Assembly: GCA_019918135.1 (NCBI GenBank) | Contig: WBZZ01001384.1 | Span: 96,001-160,000 of the forward strand | Direction: 5' to 3' | DNA from: Paulinella micropora | Taxonomy: Eukaryota; Cercozoa; Imbricatea; Euglyphida; Paulinellidae | Length of the DNA: 64,000 nucleotides | In this document: positions 8,260 to 19,880 of the stretch, piece by piece | How positions within the stretch are numbered: the stretch's first letter is position 1 | Layout: each line of letters starts with the position of its first letter | The notes under the pieces: model-generated | What the model saw: the letters and a program-made list of their open reading frames with translations, nothing else | Database searches by the model: none | Told to the model about the DNA's origin: nothing | Position numbers and translations under genes: made by a program

Positions 8260-9440
8260 ACGCACTCTGAGGAGGGACGAGGGCAGGGGGGGGGGGGAGA
8301 AATAAGCAAAGGACAAAGGTGAGAGGGGCGACGAAAGTGAGAGGGGCGGCGAAAGTGAGAGGGAGGGGGAGGACGTCTTCCTCACGACGGCCCAGCCAAA
8401 AATGTGGGATTTTCTTTTTGCGCAATTAGCTTTTGGCGCCAAATTGGCGCTTACGGCTGTTTCCCCGGGAAAGCTAAGACGTACTGCCTTTTTCAACCGT
8501 ATCACACACCCTACCTCCGGACGGCACAATTGGGCGCCAAATTTAGCAGGGGCCGTTCCGGAGGCTAGCGGAGAGATCGGACGTTTTCCCGCGGGGAGAA
8601 ACGGTACGCTTTTTACCCACACGAAAATGTTTTTCGGCCCTCTCACCTTCCCTAGAGGCAGGGAGGTGCAGAGCAAAGGGGAGCGGGGCGACAAAGCTGA
8701 GAGGGGCGACAAAGGTGAGAGGGGCGACGAAAGTGAGAGGGGCGACGAAAGTGAGAGGGGCGACGAAAGTGAGAGGGGCGACGAAAGTGTGAGGGGCGAC
8801 GAGAGTGAGAGGGAGGGGGAGGACGTCTTCCTCACGGCGGCCCAGCCAAAGCTTCTGTGTGGGATTTTTTTTTGCGCAATTAGCTTTTGGCGCCGAATTG
8901 GCGCTTACGGCTGTTTCCCCGGGAAAGCTAAGACGTACTGCCCGGCTGGACCCTGGCGGGCGCACCCTACCTCCGGACGGCACAATTTGGCGCCAAATTT
9001 AGCAGGGGCCGTTCCGGAGGCTAGCGGAGAGATCGGACGTTTTCCCGCGGGGAGAAACGGTACGCTTTTTACCCACACGAAAATGTTTTTCGGCCCTCTC
9101 ACCTTCCCTAGAGGCAGGGAGGTGCAGAGCAAAGGGGAGCGGGGCGACAAAGCTGAGAGGGGCGACGAAAGTGAGAGGGGCGACGAGAGTGAGAGGGAGG
9201 GGGAGGACGTCTTCCTCACGGCGGCCCAGCCAAAGCGTCTGTGTGGGATTTTTTTTTGCGCAATTAGCTTTTGGCGCCGAATTGGCGCTTACGGCTGTTT
9301 CCCCGGGAAAGCTAAGACGTACTGCCCGGCTGGACCCTGGCGGGCGCACCCTACCTCCGGACGGCACAATTTGGCGCCAAATGAACCTGGGGCCGTTCCG
9401 GAGGCTCAAGGAGCAGGGGGAGGGGGAGGGGAAGGGCGCA
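8260..9440 (+). repeat. tandem block with TTTGGCGCCAAA palindromes and 18-bp minisatellite
   Basis: Nearly three copies of a ~370-540 bp unit. Each has an 18-bp minisatellite of GAGAGGGGCGACGAAAGT type, a GGACGTCTTCCTCACG segment, then TTTTGGCGCCRAATTGGCGC and a second palindrome TTTGGCGCCAAA about 95 bp later, followed by TTTTCCCGCGGGGAGAAA. Palindromes lie near 8431, 8530, 8885, 8984, 9268 and 9368. A shortened extra copy is at 19640-19880. A 369-codon plus-strand frame crosses the block, but it is repeat-encoded and I do not call it a gene. Confidence 0.85.
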
Positions 9441-9479
9441 GAAGCTGCAAAAGAAATAAATACATGCAACGCCTCCACA

Positions 9480-11630
9480 GGTCGGCCTCCCCTCTGTTCA
9501 TATTTTTCTGACCCTGCGCACAGTGGCCGAGCTATGGCACGGACAGGACGCCGTCGGGGCCGGCCGGGGCTCTTGTCCTCCTAGCACATTGACCACCGCC
9601 AATCCATCCATTCGCGCAGGGTCGTGCTGGAGCACGGTCCTCCGCTCCTAGTTTTCAGTGCTCAAATGTAGGACCGTCGAGTGGGCCGGATGCTGCGGCA
9701 GCCTGAGGAGGGTGCCGTTGCAAGTGTCAAGTGTAAGACTTTGTCGAGTTTTAATCCAGCGTAGACTTTTCTTGCACTTTCTTGGCGTGATTTTTCTTGT
9801 ATACCGGCAAAGCGCGCCCCTACCCTCTCCTGCCTGCCTCTTCTTCTCTCCCCTCCACTCCATCCCCCCCTCTGTATCGCGAAATCCTTTCTGCCACCCT
9901 CCCCTGAGCCCAGGGGGCTCAAGGACCAAGGGAGGGGAAGGGGCGCGCTAAGAATGGCGCAGAAGCTACAAACAAAATAAATACATGCAACGCCTCCACT
10001 AATTTTCCCCGGCCCCTTCTCCTCTTAGTTTTCAGTGCCAAGATTACAACTTTGTCACGGATTTTTTTTCGCGTGATTTTGTACACAGGCGAAGCGTGCC
10101 CCTGCCCTCCCGATTCTCAGACAGTGAGGGGGGGGGGAAGCACATCCCACCCCCTTCTTCCTCCCCCCCTTTCTCTTCCTCCTCCCTTCCCCCGTCTGTT
10201 CCCTTTGTTGTCGGGCAAAAAAAATTCCACAGATCTTTTCATATTTGTCTGACCTTGCGCACGGTGGCTGAGCTATGGCACGGACAGGACGCCGTCGGGG
10301 GGTAAGTGTGGGGCTTTTTTCCTCCTAGCACATTGACCACCGCGCCATCCATTCGCCGCAGGGTCGTGCTGGAGTACGGTGCGCAAGATCTGTGGAAATA
10401 TCTGCGGAAATATGAAAAGTGGAAAAAAATTCGGAACGCGTTTGCACGCGCAAACAAGGGACGAGGGGAGGGGGGGGGGATAGCAGGGGACAAAGGGAAG
10501 AGGAGGGAATGAGGGGGGGGGGGGGGAGAGAGGAGTATTTCCCCTTCATGCCCTTTGTCTTCTCCTTTCCTCTTCCTCCCCCCCTTCTTTCCCCCGTCTG
10601 TTTCGTTTGTTGTAGGACCAAAAAAAATTGTTTTTCCTCTTTTCATCCGCCACAGAATCGTACCGGAAGCACAGTGCTCCGCTCCTAGTTTTCAGTGCCC
10701 CAAGTGTAAGACCGTCGAGCTTTAATTCAGCGTATTCTTTTTCGCACTCTCTTGGCGCGCGAGCAGAGAACAGCCGGTTCCGGCTAGGGTTCTAACATAA
10801 GCTACCGCAGCAACATGACGTGGGCCGGATGCCGCGGCAGCCTGAGGGTGCCGTTGCAAGTGTCAAGTGTAATGCCTTGTCGAGTTTTAATTCAGCGTGG
10901 ACTTTTCTTGCACTTTCTTGGCGCCTACTCCCCCTGTCCCTTCCCTTTCCCTCTCCCTCTCTTAGTTCTCAATGCCAAGATTAAAACTTTGTCAGGGATT
11001 TTTTTATTTTTTTGTACACCGGCGAAGCGCCCCTGCCCTCCCCCTTTCCGCTCCCGCCGAGCTTTAATTCAGCGCATTCTTTTTCGCACTCCCTTGACGC
11101 TCCTACCCCTCCCCTTTCCCTGCTCCTTGAGCCCCCCCCCCCCCATTGGTGGGCTCCAAAAAAAAGTTTACTTATTGTTGCCCCTCCGCTCCTAGTTTTC
11201 AGTGCCAAGACTACAACTCTGTCATGGATTTTTGTAATTTTTTTGTACACCGGCGAAGCGCGCCCCCTTCTTCCTCCCTTCCACTTTTTCTACCCCCGTC
11301 TGTTCTCTTTGTGGTCAGGCAAAAAATCTCAGCAGATCTTTCATATTTTTCTGACCTTGCGCACGGTGGCTGAGCCATGGCGCGGACAGGACGCCGTCGG
11401 GGGTAGTGAGGCCCTTGTCCTCCTGGCACATTGACCACGGAGCAGTACCATCCGCCGCAGGTTCGTGCTGGAGCGCAGTGCTCCGCTTCTAGTTTCCAGT
11501 GCCCAAGTGTAAGGCCGTCGAGCTTTCAGCGTTAAATTCTCTCTATCTCCTAATTCTCAGTGTCAATATATAAGACCTTGTCGAGTTTTAATTCGGCGTG
11601 GACTTCAGGACACCCTGCGCGCATGCCACC
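9480..11630 (+). repeat. dispersed modules (about four copies)
   Basis: Successive imperfect modules have the same landmarks as at 6430-8230. Added segments include AGATCTGCGGAAATATCTG and the inverted repeat GTTTGCACGCGCAAAC near 10440. Low-complexity CCTCCC/GGGGAG spacers of variable length separate them. No gene was seen. Confidence 0.75.
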
Positions 11631-11679
11631 AAGCCGGTGACAACGAGGTCAGCATGTAAAGAGTCTGGCCTGGGGCAGG

Positions 11680-11789
11680 TCAGCGTGACTTTTCAAGGAT
11701 GTCGGAATTTAAGTTCCTTTAGTGTGCCGGCCGCGGAGGATCTCGAAACAAACATAGAATTTAAAAGACCGGTGGCCAGAAAATCCTAG
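11680..11789 (+). pseudogene. LRR-family fragment
   Basis: A short plus-strand frame reads FQGCRNLSSFSVP followed by a charged stretch. This is the same pattern (x-C-x-N/Q-L-x-x-F/I-x-L/V-P) as the irregular LRR genes at 11899 and 59058. It is cut off on both sides by repeat sequence, so it looks like a remnant. The stretch from 11790 to 11898 shows nothing else. Confidence 0.35.
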
Positions 11790-11898
11790 GTTCGAGAGAG
11801 GGAAGGGGCAGGGGTGTCGCGACGTCTTTGTGCTCACTGTTCTTCCTGTTGTTTGAATAGGGCCGTATCACTCCCCTGTAGAACAACAAAATTTAGCG

Positions 11899-12801
11899 TC
11901 AAATAAACGGGCCGCTTCGGTATTTTTTTGCGGAGTTTTTAACGGTCTTTTTCCGCGCAAAAAAACCGCGCGCCATTTTTTTTTGCGCAAATGACAAGTT
12001 TTTCATAGTACCACCCTTCCCCCCTTCGGGGGGAAGAGGGAGCGGGAAGAGAAGGGGGAGGGGGAGAGAAGGGGAGCGAGAAGGGGAACGGGAGGGGGAG
12101 AGAGAACGGGCGCCCCTCTCTCCCCCCTTCTCTTTTCCCTTCTCTTCCCCTTTAAACAAACAAAAAAGGGGGGGGGGGGTGAGGGGGGGGGGCTTAGCGG
12201 AGGCGTTGCATGTAGACCCCGGGGGCCACACAACTCTTGTCAGTTGTGCGCACTCGCGGAAGGTCAGGTCTAAAGTGTTGCATTGTGAACTAAACCGAAA
12301 CAGACTGAGCCCTTTGCAATCCCAACAACACATCTCGATGCTGGAGCACACCAAATCCTGCGGGAGACATATTTTAGCGAGATTCGGACAGTCGGTGAAT
12401 TTAAGGGTAAATTTGTCGACTTTCCTGACGACTTGTTTGACATCGTCGGAGCTAATTTTGAAGGGGCTGGATATTTTAAAATCGGTAAGCTCGGGCAAAG
12501 TCGAAAATTCCAGCTTCAGTTTTGTACAGCTCCGTTCTGCCGTCAAAACAAACTTCTTAAGTTTTGCACAGTCGGCCAGCAAGAGGATATTGTAGCTCTC
12601 CAACTTGAGCTCAGTCGTAAAGCCGGAGACGCTTGCACCATAAGTAACTCTATTGAGTAGCTCTCTATAGCTCCCAAGTTCGAACTTGTCCCGGGCATCG
12701 TCCAAACTTTCTCCGGGGAACAAGCAATAGCGGTAGAGGAGGTACCCCGCTATCAAAGCTTTCGCTCGCTCGTTACCAAACACGACTTTAATAATCAGCA
12801 T
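11899..12801 (-). CDS. irregular LRR protein with low-complexity tail
   Basis: It is read from the ATG at 12801 (about 300 aa). Residues ~30-200 have irregular leucine-rich units such as FTDCPNLAKICLP and FRECAQLTRVVWPPG, matching the 59058-61084 protein in style. After that the frame enters Pro/Ser/Arg low complexity encoded by C-rich repeat DNA, then a Lys-rich end. The LRR part is probably genuine and the tail may be out-of-gene sequence, so the gene looks truncated. LRRs bind proteins; the partner is unknown. It lies directly downstream of the LRR gene at 12816-13977 on the same strand. Confidence 0.5.
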   Translation of the reverse strand: MLIIKVVFGNERAKALIAGYLLYRYCLFPGESLDDARDKFELGSYRELLNRVTYGASVSGFTTELKLESYNILLLADCAKLKKFVLTAERSCTKLKLEFSTLPELTDFKISSPFKISSDDVKQVVRKVDKFTLKFTDCPNLAKICLPQDLVCSSIEMCCWDCKGLSLFRFSSQCNTLDLTFRECAQLTRVVWPPGSTCNASAKPPPLTPPPLFCLFKGEEKGKEKGGERGARSLSPSRSPSRSPSLPLPLLFPLPLPPEGGKGGTMKNLSFAQKKMARGFFARKKTVKNSAKKYRSGPFI

Positions 12802-12815
12802 AATAAAAAAAAGCT

Positions 12816-13977
12816 CTAATTGCCTCGCGCGCCTAGAATCCCCTTGCATTGCGTGAGGTTCATTTCCTGTAGCCCCGTTACTTTGGACAAGGTCGCCAGT
12901 GAATCTTTAGTAAGCTCCGGACAATACGAAAGATCGATTTTTTGGAGGCTGGGTAGCCGCGTGACCAAGGCCTGCAGACCCTCGTCGGTGAGCGCATGAC
13001 ACCTGGAGAGATTCAAGGTGGTCAGGCTAGTAGGTAGCTTCTGCTTCTTGGGCCATCGCGACGTTTTTTCGCCCGTAAGCAAAGAGCAACGCGACAGATC
13101 AAGCTCCTCCAACTTTGGCAGGCAGTTTTGCGCCGACAGGTGGCCAGATCGCTTCTGTAAGCTTGAAGCAGCCCGACAGACTCAGGCGCCGCAGCCGAGG
13201 CAGCTGTGACAATAACGCCGCAACTCCGGCGTCTGTGATCTTGGAACAACATGTCAGGTCCAGCAGTGCGAGCTTGGGGAAATTCTGCTCAGCTAGGCGG
13301 GCCAGCACGCAATCCTCAATCCAGGGGCAATAAGACAGATCTAGTTCTTGGAGCCGTGGATGGCCCGTTTGTGCAAAAAGGACCATAGCCTGGCTTTCTA
13401 GACCAAAGCAACGCTGAAGTACTAAGCGTTCGAGTTGGGGAAGATCGCCGAGCAGACTAATCAAACCCCCGCCTGTGATGATGGGGCAAGAGGAGCAGTC
13501 TAGCGTTTGGAGTTGAGGCGCCAGGCGGCCCACGTGCAAAAGGCCCTTGTTTGTGACCTTGGCGCAGCCCGCCAAGACCAGTCGCTGAAGCCGCGGGAAG
13601 CTTTCCAACAGAGCAGCCAGCATGTCGTCTGTGAGCTGAGAGGAGCCTGATAAATCCAGCTCCTCGACGCGAAGAACTGATATAAAGGCCGAAAAGGCAG
13701 ACAGGTCCGGGAGAGCTAACGACTTGCGCAGCAGAACCCTGCGGATAGGCACTCCGACCTGTGACCACGCAGGACCGTATTCCAGGAGCAACTGCCGATC
13801 CACCGCTTTGCCAAGATCAAGCTCAGACAGGTCGCCGCTTCGGCTGTGGTATTCCATGAAGTCCTCCATCGTGGTGGCGCCTGCTAGCACGCCAGCAGCC
13901 GAAAAAGGCTGAGAGGGGGCCGCCGGGGCAGGGACACGGGCTTTCTTGAGCTTACCAGCTCGCTGCCTTTTGGGCAT
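12816..13977 (-). pseudogene. AMN1-type Cys-containing LRR protein, one frame change
   Basis: The first 292-codon frame (13977-13099) starts with a basic leader, then at least seven units of the L..LDLS.C..ITD.G...L pattern seen in AMN1/F-box LRR proteins. It loses frame near 13140, and three more perfect units continue in the next frame to 12816. The LRR phase on both sides shows they belong to one product of about 385 residues. A canonical F-box is not clear, though residues ~50-90 could hold a degenerate one. AMN1-type LRRs are usually substrate receptors of SCF ubiquitin ligases. The break is either a sequencing indel or real decay. Confidence 0.65.
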
Positions 13978-14169
13978 TGGCTAAAAATTGCGGATTGTGA
14001 CCAAAGCAACGACGTTTCCAAGCCCTGCCGGGCTTGTTCAAGCGGGGGGGGTGCCCCTCCCCCGCATGCCGACCCGCCAGGGTGGTGGAGGGGGGGGGGG
14101 GCACCCCCCCCTGTCCAAACCTGACCTTTGTGACATCTTCCACCGCTGTATTATCCCGTTTTTTGTTTT

Positions 14170-14480
14170 TTCCTTTGTTTGTACTGCCGGAGGAACTGCT
14201 GCGACATCTGTCCTCGTGGTCTCAGCCGTCCGTGGCCGTGCTGGGCACGACCTGTCGCAGCCTGAGCAAATGTCTTCTCCCGTTGGCGACCGAAACAGTA
14301 TCACGAAAATGAGGTTGATTATGATCTGGGTGGCTGCCTGAACCTCCGCGCCGAAATCGAGGCCATGCTGAAGCGTATAATCTCGAAGCAAATGCTCAAC
14401 TTGTTAGGAGATGCCTACATGAAGCATGACACTTACGACAGTGGATCTATTTTCTGGATGGGCCTGCTCGAGAAAGGTGT
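14170..14480 (+). pseudogene. F-box gene fragment
   Basis: VLPEELLRHLSSW and LGTTCRSLSKCLLP fit the F-box pattern (LPEELL...L..VC+.L). The coding-like sequence changes frame near 14290 and continues as helical sequence ending FWMGLLEKG, where it is cut by a repeat module at 14482. Its layout resembles the F-box start of the 59058 gene. No start codon is evident. It is a remnant of an F-box/LRR family member. The sequence 13978-14169 is G/C-tract filler. Confidence 0.45.
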
Positions 14481-15469
14481 GCAGGACCGTCGAGCTTTAA
14501 TTCAGCGTAAATTCTCTCCATCTCCTAATTCTCAGTGTCAAGTGTAAGACTTTGTCGAGTTTTAATTCAGCGTGGGCTTTTCTTGCACTTTCTTGGCGCC
14601 CCAGTCACCCTGTCCTTTCCCTTTCCCTCTTTCTCTCTTGGTTCTTAGTGCCAAGATTAAGACTTTGTCAGGGATTTGTTAATTTTTTTTTGTACATTTC
14701 CTAGCGCGCCCCTGCCCTCCCTTCTCCCGCTCCCGCCCCCTTTTCATATTTTTCTGACCTTGCGCACGGTGGCGGAGCCATGGCACGGACAGGATGCCGT
14801 CGGGCCGGCCGGGCCTTTGTCTTCCTAGCACATTGACCACCGCCCATTCATTCGCCGCAGGGTCGTGCCGGAGCACGGTGCCCTGCTCCTGGTTGTCAGT
14901 GCCCCAATGTAAGACCGTCGGGCTTTAATTCAGCGCATTCTTTTTCGCACTCTCTTGGCGCCCCTACTCCCCCCCTTCCCTCCCGCTCCCGATTTCCCCT
15001 TTCCCTGCTCCTTGAACCCCCCGGGCTCAGGGGGCTCAGAGGGAGGGAAGAAAGAAAGGGGGAGGGGGGGGGGGGCGCCCCCCCCCCCCCATCGGTGGGC
15101 GCCGAAAAAAAGTTTACTTATTTTTGCCCCCCCGCTCTGAGGAGGGAGGGGGGTGTGCCGCGTGCTGCCCTTTCTCTCTCCCAGCTGTCTGCCGGTCTCA
15201 GGGGGGTTTGCCTTCCTAGATTTCAATCCAATCCGATTTTTTTTGGGATGCGTTTGCACGCGCAAACAAGGGACGAGGGGAGGGAGGGGGAGGAGAAAGA
15301 GGAAGGGGGAAGAAGGGGGAGGGGAGTGATCCCCCCTCCCTACCCTCTGTTCCTGTCGTCCCCCCCCCTTTCATTCTTCCCCGTTTGTTTCTTTGGTTGT
15401 CGGGCAAAAACAAATTCCGCAGATCTTTTCATATTTTTCATATTTTTCTGACCTTGCGCAAGGTGGCCG

Positions 15470-17060
15470 AGTCATGGCACGGACAGGACGCCGTCGGGGT
15501 TGTGAGGCCCTTTCCCCCCTAGCCCAATGACCACTGCGCTATCCATCCGCCGCAGGGGGACAAGGGGGAACAGAGGGACGAAAGAGGGGACGAAGATGGA
15601 GAGCACACCCCGCCCTTCCCTGTACACGTTCTCAGTGCCAAGATTAAAATTTTTTCTTTTAGTAAATTCTTTTCGCGCGATTTTTCTTGTACACCGGCAA
15701 AGCGCGCCCCTACCCTTCCCTTCCCTCTAGCTCCCGATCCTCAGACGAGGGACTAGACAATTCATACTCTCCCCCCCCTTCCCTCCTTTCATATTTTTCT
15801 GACATTGCGCACGGTGGCCGAGCTACGGCACGGACAGGGTACCGTCGGGGTAGTAAGGCTCCTGTCCTCCTGGCACATTGACCACGGGGGCAGTACCATT
15901 CGCCGCAGGTCGTGCTGGAGCACGGTGCTCTGCTCTTAGTTTTCAGTGTCCGAGTGTACGACCGTCGAGCTTTAATTCAGCGTAAATTACGTTTTCTTGG
16001 CGCGGGAGAGGGAGAGGGGGCAGGGGCGCGCTTCGCCGGTGTACAAAAAAGAATTAAAAAAATCCAGGACAAAGTTGTAATCTTGGCACTGAGCTCAGGG
16101 GAGAGAGGAAGGGGCCGGGGGCGTCAAGAAAGTGCAAGAAAAGTCCACGCTGAATTAAAACTCGACAAGACATTACAACTTGACAATTGAAACAGCACCC
16201 TCAGGCTGCCGCGGCATCTGGCCCACGTTATGTTGCTGCGGTAGCCTATGCTAGAACCCTAGCCGGCACCGTCTGTGCTCTGCTCGCGCGCCAAGAGAGT
16301 GCAAAAAAGAATACGTTGCATCAAAGCTCGATGGCCTTACACCTGGGGGTCACTGAAAACTAGGAGCGGAGCACCGTGCTCCGGCGTGACCCTGCGGTGG
16401 ATAGTACTGCCCCCATGGTCAATGTGCCAGGACAAGGGGCTCACTACCCCCCGACTATGTCTGTCCGTGCCATGGCTCGGCTACCGTGCGCAAGGTCAGA
16501 AAAATATGAAAAGATCTGCGGAAATTTTTTTGCCCGACAACAAAGTGAACAGACGGGGAGGGGGATATAGAAAGGGGGAAGGAGGGAGGAGGAAGAAGGG
16601 GAGAAGAAGGGGGCAGGTTGTGCTCACCCCCCCCCCTCTCGTCCCTCTGTTCCACTTTTCATATTTCCGCAGATATTTCCGCTGATCTTGCAGAGGGAAG
16701 AGGCAGGGGCGCGCTAAAAACGTACAAAAAAGAAATTAAAAAAGAATCCCTGACAAAGCTTTAATATTGGACGGAAAAGAAGCGCATCCCGCCCCCTTCT
16801 TCTCCCCCCCTTTCTCTTTTTCCCTTCCCACATCCCCCCGTTTGTTCCCTTTGTTGTCGGGCAAAAAAAAAAATTTTCCATTGCATATTTTTCTGACCTT
16901 GCGCACAGTGGCCGAGCCATGGCACTGGCAGGGCGCTGTCGGGGGTAATGAGAGCTTTTGTCCTCCTAGCGCATTGACCACGAGGACAGTACCATCAGCC
17001 GCAGGGTCGTGCTGGAGCACGGTGCCCTGCTCCCAATTTTTATTGCTTCAATGTAAGACC
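15470..17060 (+). repeat. tandem duplication, copy 1 (about 1.6 kb)
   Basis: This segment, from GGCACGGACAGGACGCCGTC through the inverted block to the TTGACCACGAGGACAGTACC region, is repeated immediately downstream with an offset near 1595 bp. It includes a unique stretch, CCCGATCCTCAGACGAGGGA, present in both copies. Confidence 0.7.
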
Positions 17061-17064
17061 GTCG

Positions 17065-18680
17065 AGCCATGGCACAGACAGGGCGCCGTCGGGGTTGTGA
17101 GACCCTTTTCCCCCTAGCCCAATGACCACCGCGCTATCCATCCGCCGCAGGGGGGCAAGGGGAGGGACAGAGGGATGAAAGAGGGGACGGGGATGGAGAG
17201 CACACCCCGCCCCTCCCTGTACACATTCTCAGTGCCAAGATTAAAATTTTTTCTTTTAGTAATTTCTTTGCGCGCGATTTTTCTTGTACACCGGCGAAGA
17301 GCGCCCCTACCCTTTCCTTCCTTGTAGCTCCCGATCCTCAGACGAGGGACTAGACAATTCATACTCTCCCCCCCCCCCCTCTTCCCTCCTGTCATATTTT
17401 TCTGGCATTGCGCACGGTGGCCGAGCTATGGCACGGACAGGATACCGTTGGGGTAGTAAGGCCCCTGTCCTCCTGGCACATTGACCACCGCCCATCCATT
17501 CGCCGCAGTTCGTGCTGGAGCACCGTGCTTTGCTCTTAGTTTTCAGTGCCCGAGCGTACGACCGTCGAGCTTTAATTCAGCGTAAATTACGTTTTCTTGG
17601 CGCGGCCCCTGCCCTTTTCCTCTCCCGCTCCCTGTTCTGAGAATCGAAAGCGAGAGCAGGAGAGGGGGCAGGGGCGCGCTTCGCCGGTGTACAAAAAAGA
17701 ATTAAAAAATCCAGGACAAAGTTGTAATCTTGGCACTGAGCTCAGTGGAGAGAGGAAGGGGCCGGGGGCGTTAAGAAAGTGCAAGAAAAGTCCACGCTGA
17801 ATTAAAACTCGACAAGGCATTACAACTTAACAATTGAAACAGCACCCTCAGGCTGTCGCGGCATCCGGCCCACGTTATGTTGCTGCGGTAGCCTATGCTA
17901 GAACCCTAGCCGGCACCGTCTGTGCTCTGCTCGCGCGCCAAGAGAGTGCAAAAAAGAATACGTTGCATCATCCAAGCTCGATGGCCTTACACCTGGGGGT
18001 TACTGAAAACTAGGAGCGGAGCACCGTGCTTCCGGCGTGACCCTGCGGTGGATAATACTGCCCCCATGGTCAATGTGCCAGGACAAGGGGCTCACTACCC
18101 CCGACTGCGCCCTGTCCGCGCCATGGCTCGGCTACCGTGCGCAAGGTCAGAAAAATATGAAAAGAAGAAAAAAAATTAGCCCGACAACAAAGGAAACAGA
18201 TGGGGAGGGGGGGGGTATAGAAAGGGGGAAGGAGGGAGGAAGAAGAAGGGGAGAAGAAGGGGGCAGGTTGTGCTCCCCTCCCCCCCCCTTCTCCCTTCGT
18301 CCTTTGTTTGCGCGTGCAAACGCGTTCCAAAAAAAATTCTGTTCCACTTTTCATATTTCCGCAGATATTTCCGCAGATCTTGCAGAGGGAAGAGGCAGGG
18401 GCGCGCTAAGAACGTACAAAAAAAATTAATATTGGACGGAAAAGAAGCACATCCCGCCCCCTTCTCTTCCCTTTCTCTTCCTCCCTTCATCCACCCCCCC
18501 GTCTGTTCCCTTTGTTTTCGGGCAAAAAAAGTTTTTTTCCACTGCATATTTTTCTGACCTTGCGCACAGTGGCCGAGCCATGGCATTGGCAGGCGCCGTC
18601 GGGGGTAATGAGGCTTTTGTCCTCCTAGCGCATTGACCACGAGGACAGTACCATCCGCCGCAGGGTCGTGCTGGAGCACA
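17065..18680 (+). repeat. tandem duplication, copy 2
   Basis: It matches 15470-17060 in order and orientation with small indels and substitutions. Indels accumulate mainly in the C/G and A tracts, and the offset grows from about 1595 to about 1690 bp. It indicates a local direct duplication after the modules had already accumulated. Confidence 0.7.
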
Positions 18681-19249
18681 GTGCGCAAGATCTGCGGAAA
18701 TATCTGCTGGAATATGAAAAGTGGAAAAGAAATTTGGAACGCGTTTGCACGCGCAAACAAGGGACAAAAGGAGGTGGGGGGGGGAGGGGAAGATAGATCA
18801 ATCCTTAGTTTTCAGTGCCAAGATTACAACTTTGTCATGGATTTTTTTAAATTTTTTGTACATTTCTTAGCGCGCCCCTGCTCTCCCTCTCCGGCTCCCG
18901 CCCCCGATTCTCAGACAGTGAGGCCCTTGTCCTCCTAGCACATTGACCACCGCCCATCCATTCGCCGCAGGGTCGTGCTAGGGCACGGTGCTCCGCTCCT
19001 AGTTTTCAGTGCCCCAAGTGTACGACCGTCGAGTTTTAATTCAGCGTGGACTTTTCTTACACTTTCTTGGCGCCCTTTCCCTTTCCTTCTCTCTCTCTCT
19101 CTCTCTCTCTTGGTTCTCAGTGTCAAGATTAAAACTTTGTCAGGGATTTTTCTTGTATATTCTTAGCGCGCCCCTACCTCCTCTCCCACGCTCTGTTCTC
19201 AGAAGGGGGACTAAGACAATTCGTGCTCTCCCCCTCCCCCTTCCCTCCG

Positions 19250-19585
19250 CTCTGAGGAGGGAGGAGGATGTGCCGCGTGCTGTCCTTTCTCTCTTCCAAC
19301 TGCTTGCCGGTCTCAGGGGGGGGGGGGGGGTTGCCTTCCTAGATTTCAATCCAATCCGGAATGGTTTCTGAACCGGCTCTTTTGCCGGTTCGGAACGAAG
19401 TCTAAGCGTTCAACGATGGCCTGCTGTTGCGTGACCTCAATAGCCAGGCTTTCTATTGCGTCGGTCACCGCAGCGTATAGTTTCCCCTTTGTACCAGCCC
19501 ACGACGTCCGCGCCTGTGTAACTAGCTTCAAACAGCTGATCCCCAGCACCGGAGTCCATGGACGCTAGAAATGGAACGTCTGTTT
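19250..19585 (-). pseudogene. deleted copy of the 6836-7267 gene
   Basis: Near-identical to 6880-7290, but about 85 bp of the middle (the part encoding the helical segment after AIVERL) is missing, and an extra T breaks the frame near 19490. The shared start (CATGGACGCTAGAAATGG) is intact. Confidence 0.6.
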
Positions 19586-19639
19586 TTGGAACGCCTTTGC
19601 ACGCGCAAACAAAGGACGAGGGGAGGGGGGGAGAAGTAA

Positions 19640-19880
19640 GCAGAGGACAAAGGTGGGAGGGGCGACGAGAGTGAGAGGGAGGGGGAGGACGTCTTCCTCA
19701 CGGCGGCCCAGCCGAGCGTCTGTGTGTGATTTTCTTTTTGCGCAAGTAGATTTTGGCGCCAAATTCGCGCTTACGGCCGTTTCCCCGGGAAAGCTAAGAC
19801 GTACTGCCCGGCTGGACCGTATCACGCACCTACCTCCGGACGGCACGATTTGGCGCCAAATTTAGCTGGGGCCGTTCCGG
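19640..19880 (+). repeat. outlying copy of the TTTGGCGCCAAA block
   Basis: It contains GACGTCTTCCTCACGGCGGC, TTTTGGCGCCAAATTCGCGC at 19751, CCCCGGGAAAGCTAAGACG and TTTGGCGCCAAA near 19849. It matches the units at 8260-9440 but has only one or two minisatellite repeats. Confidence 0.75.

Noticed and set aside
8402..9511. 369-codon plus-strand frame with GDESER repeats
   Set aside because: It follows the 18-bp minisatellite and tandem unit exactly, opposite frames are equally open, and the outlying copy at 19640 does not preserve it.
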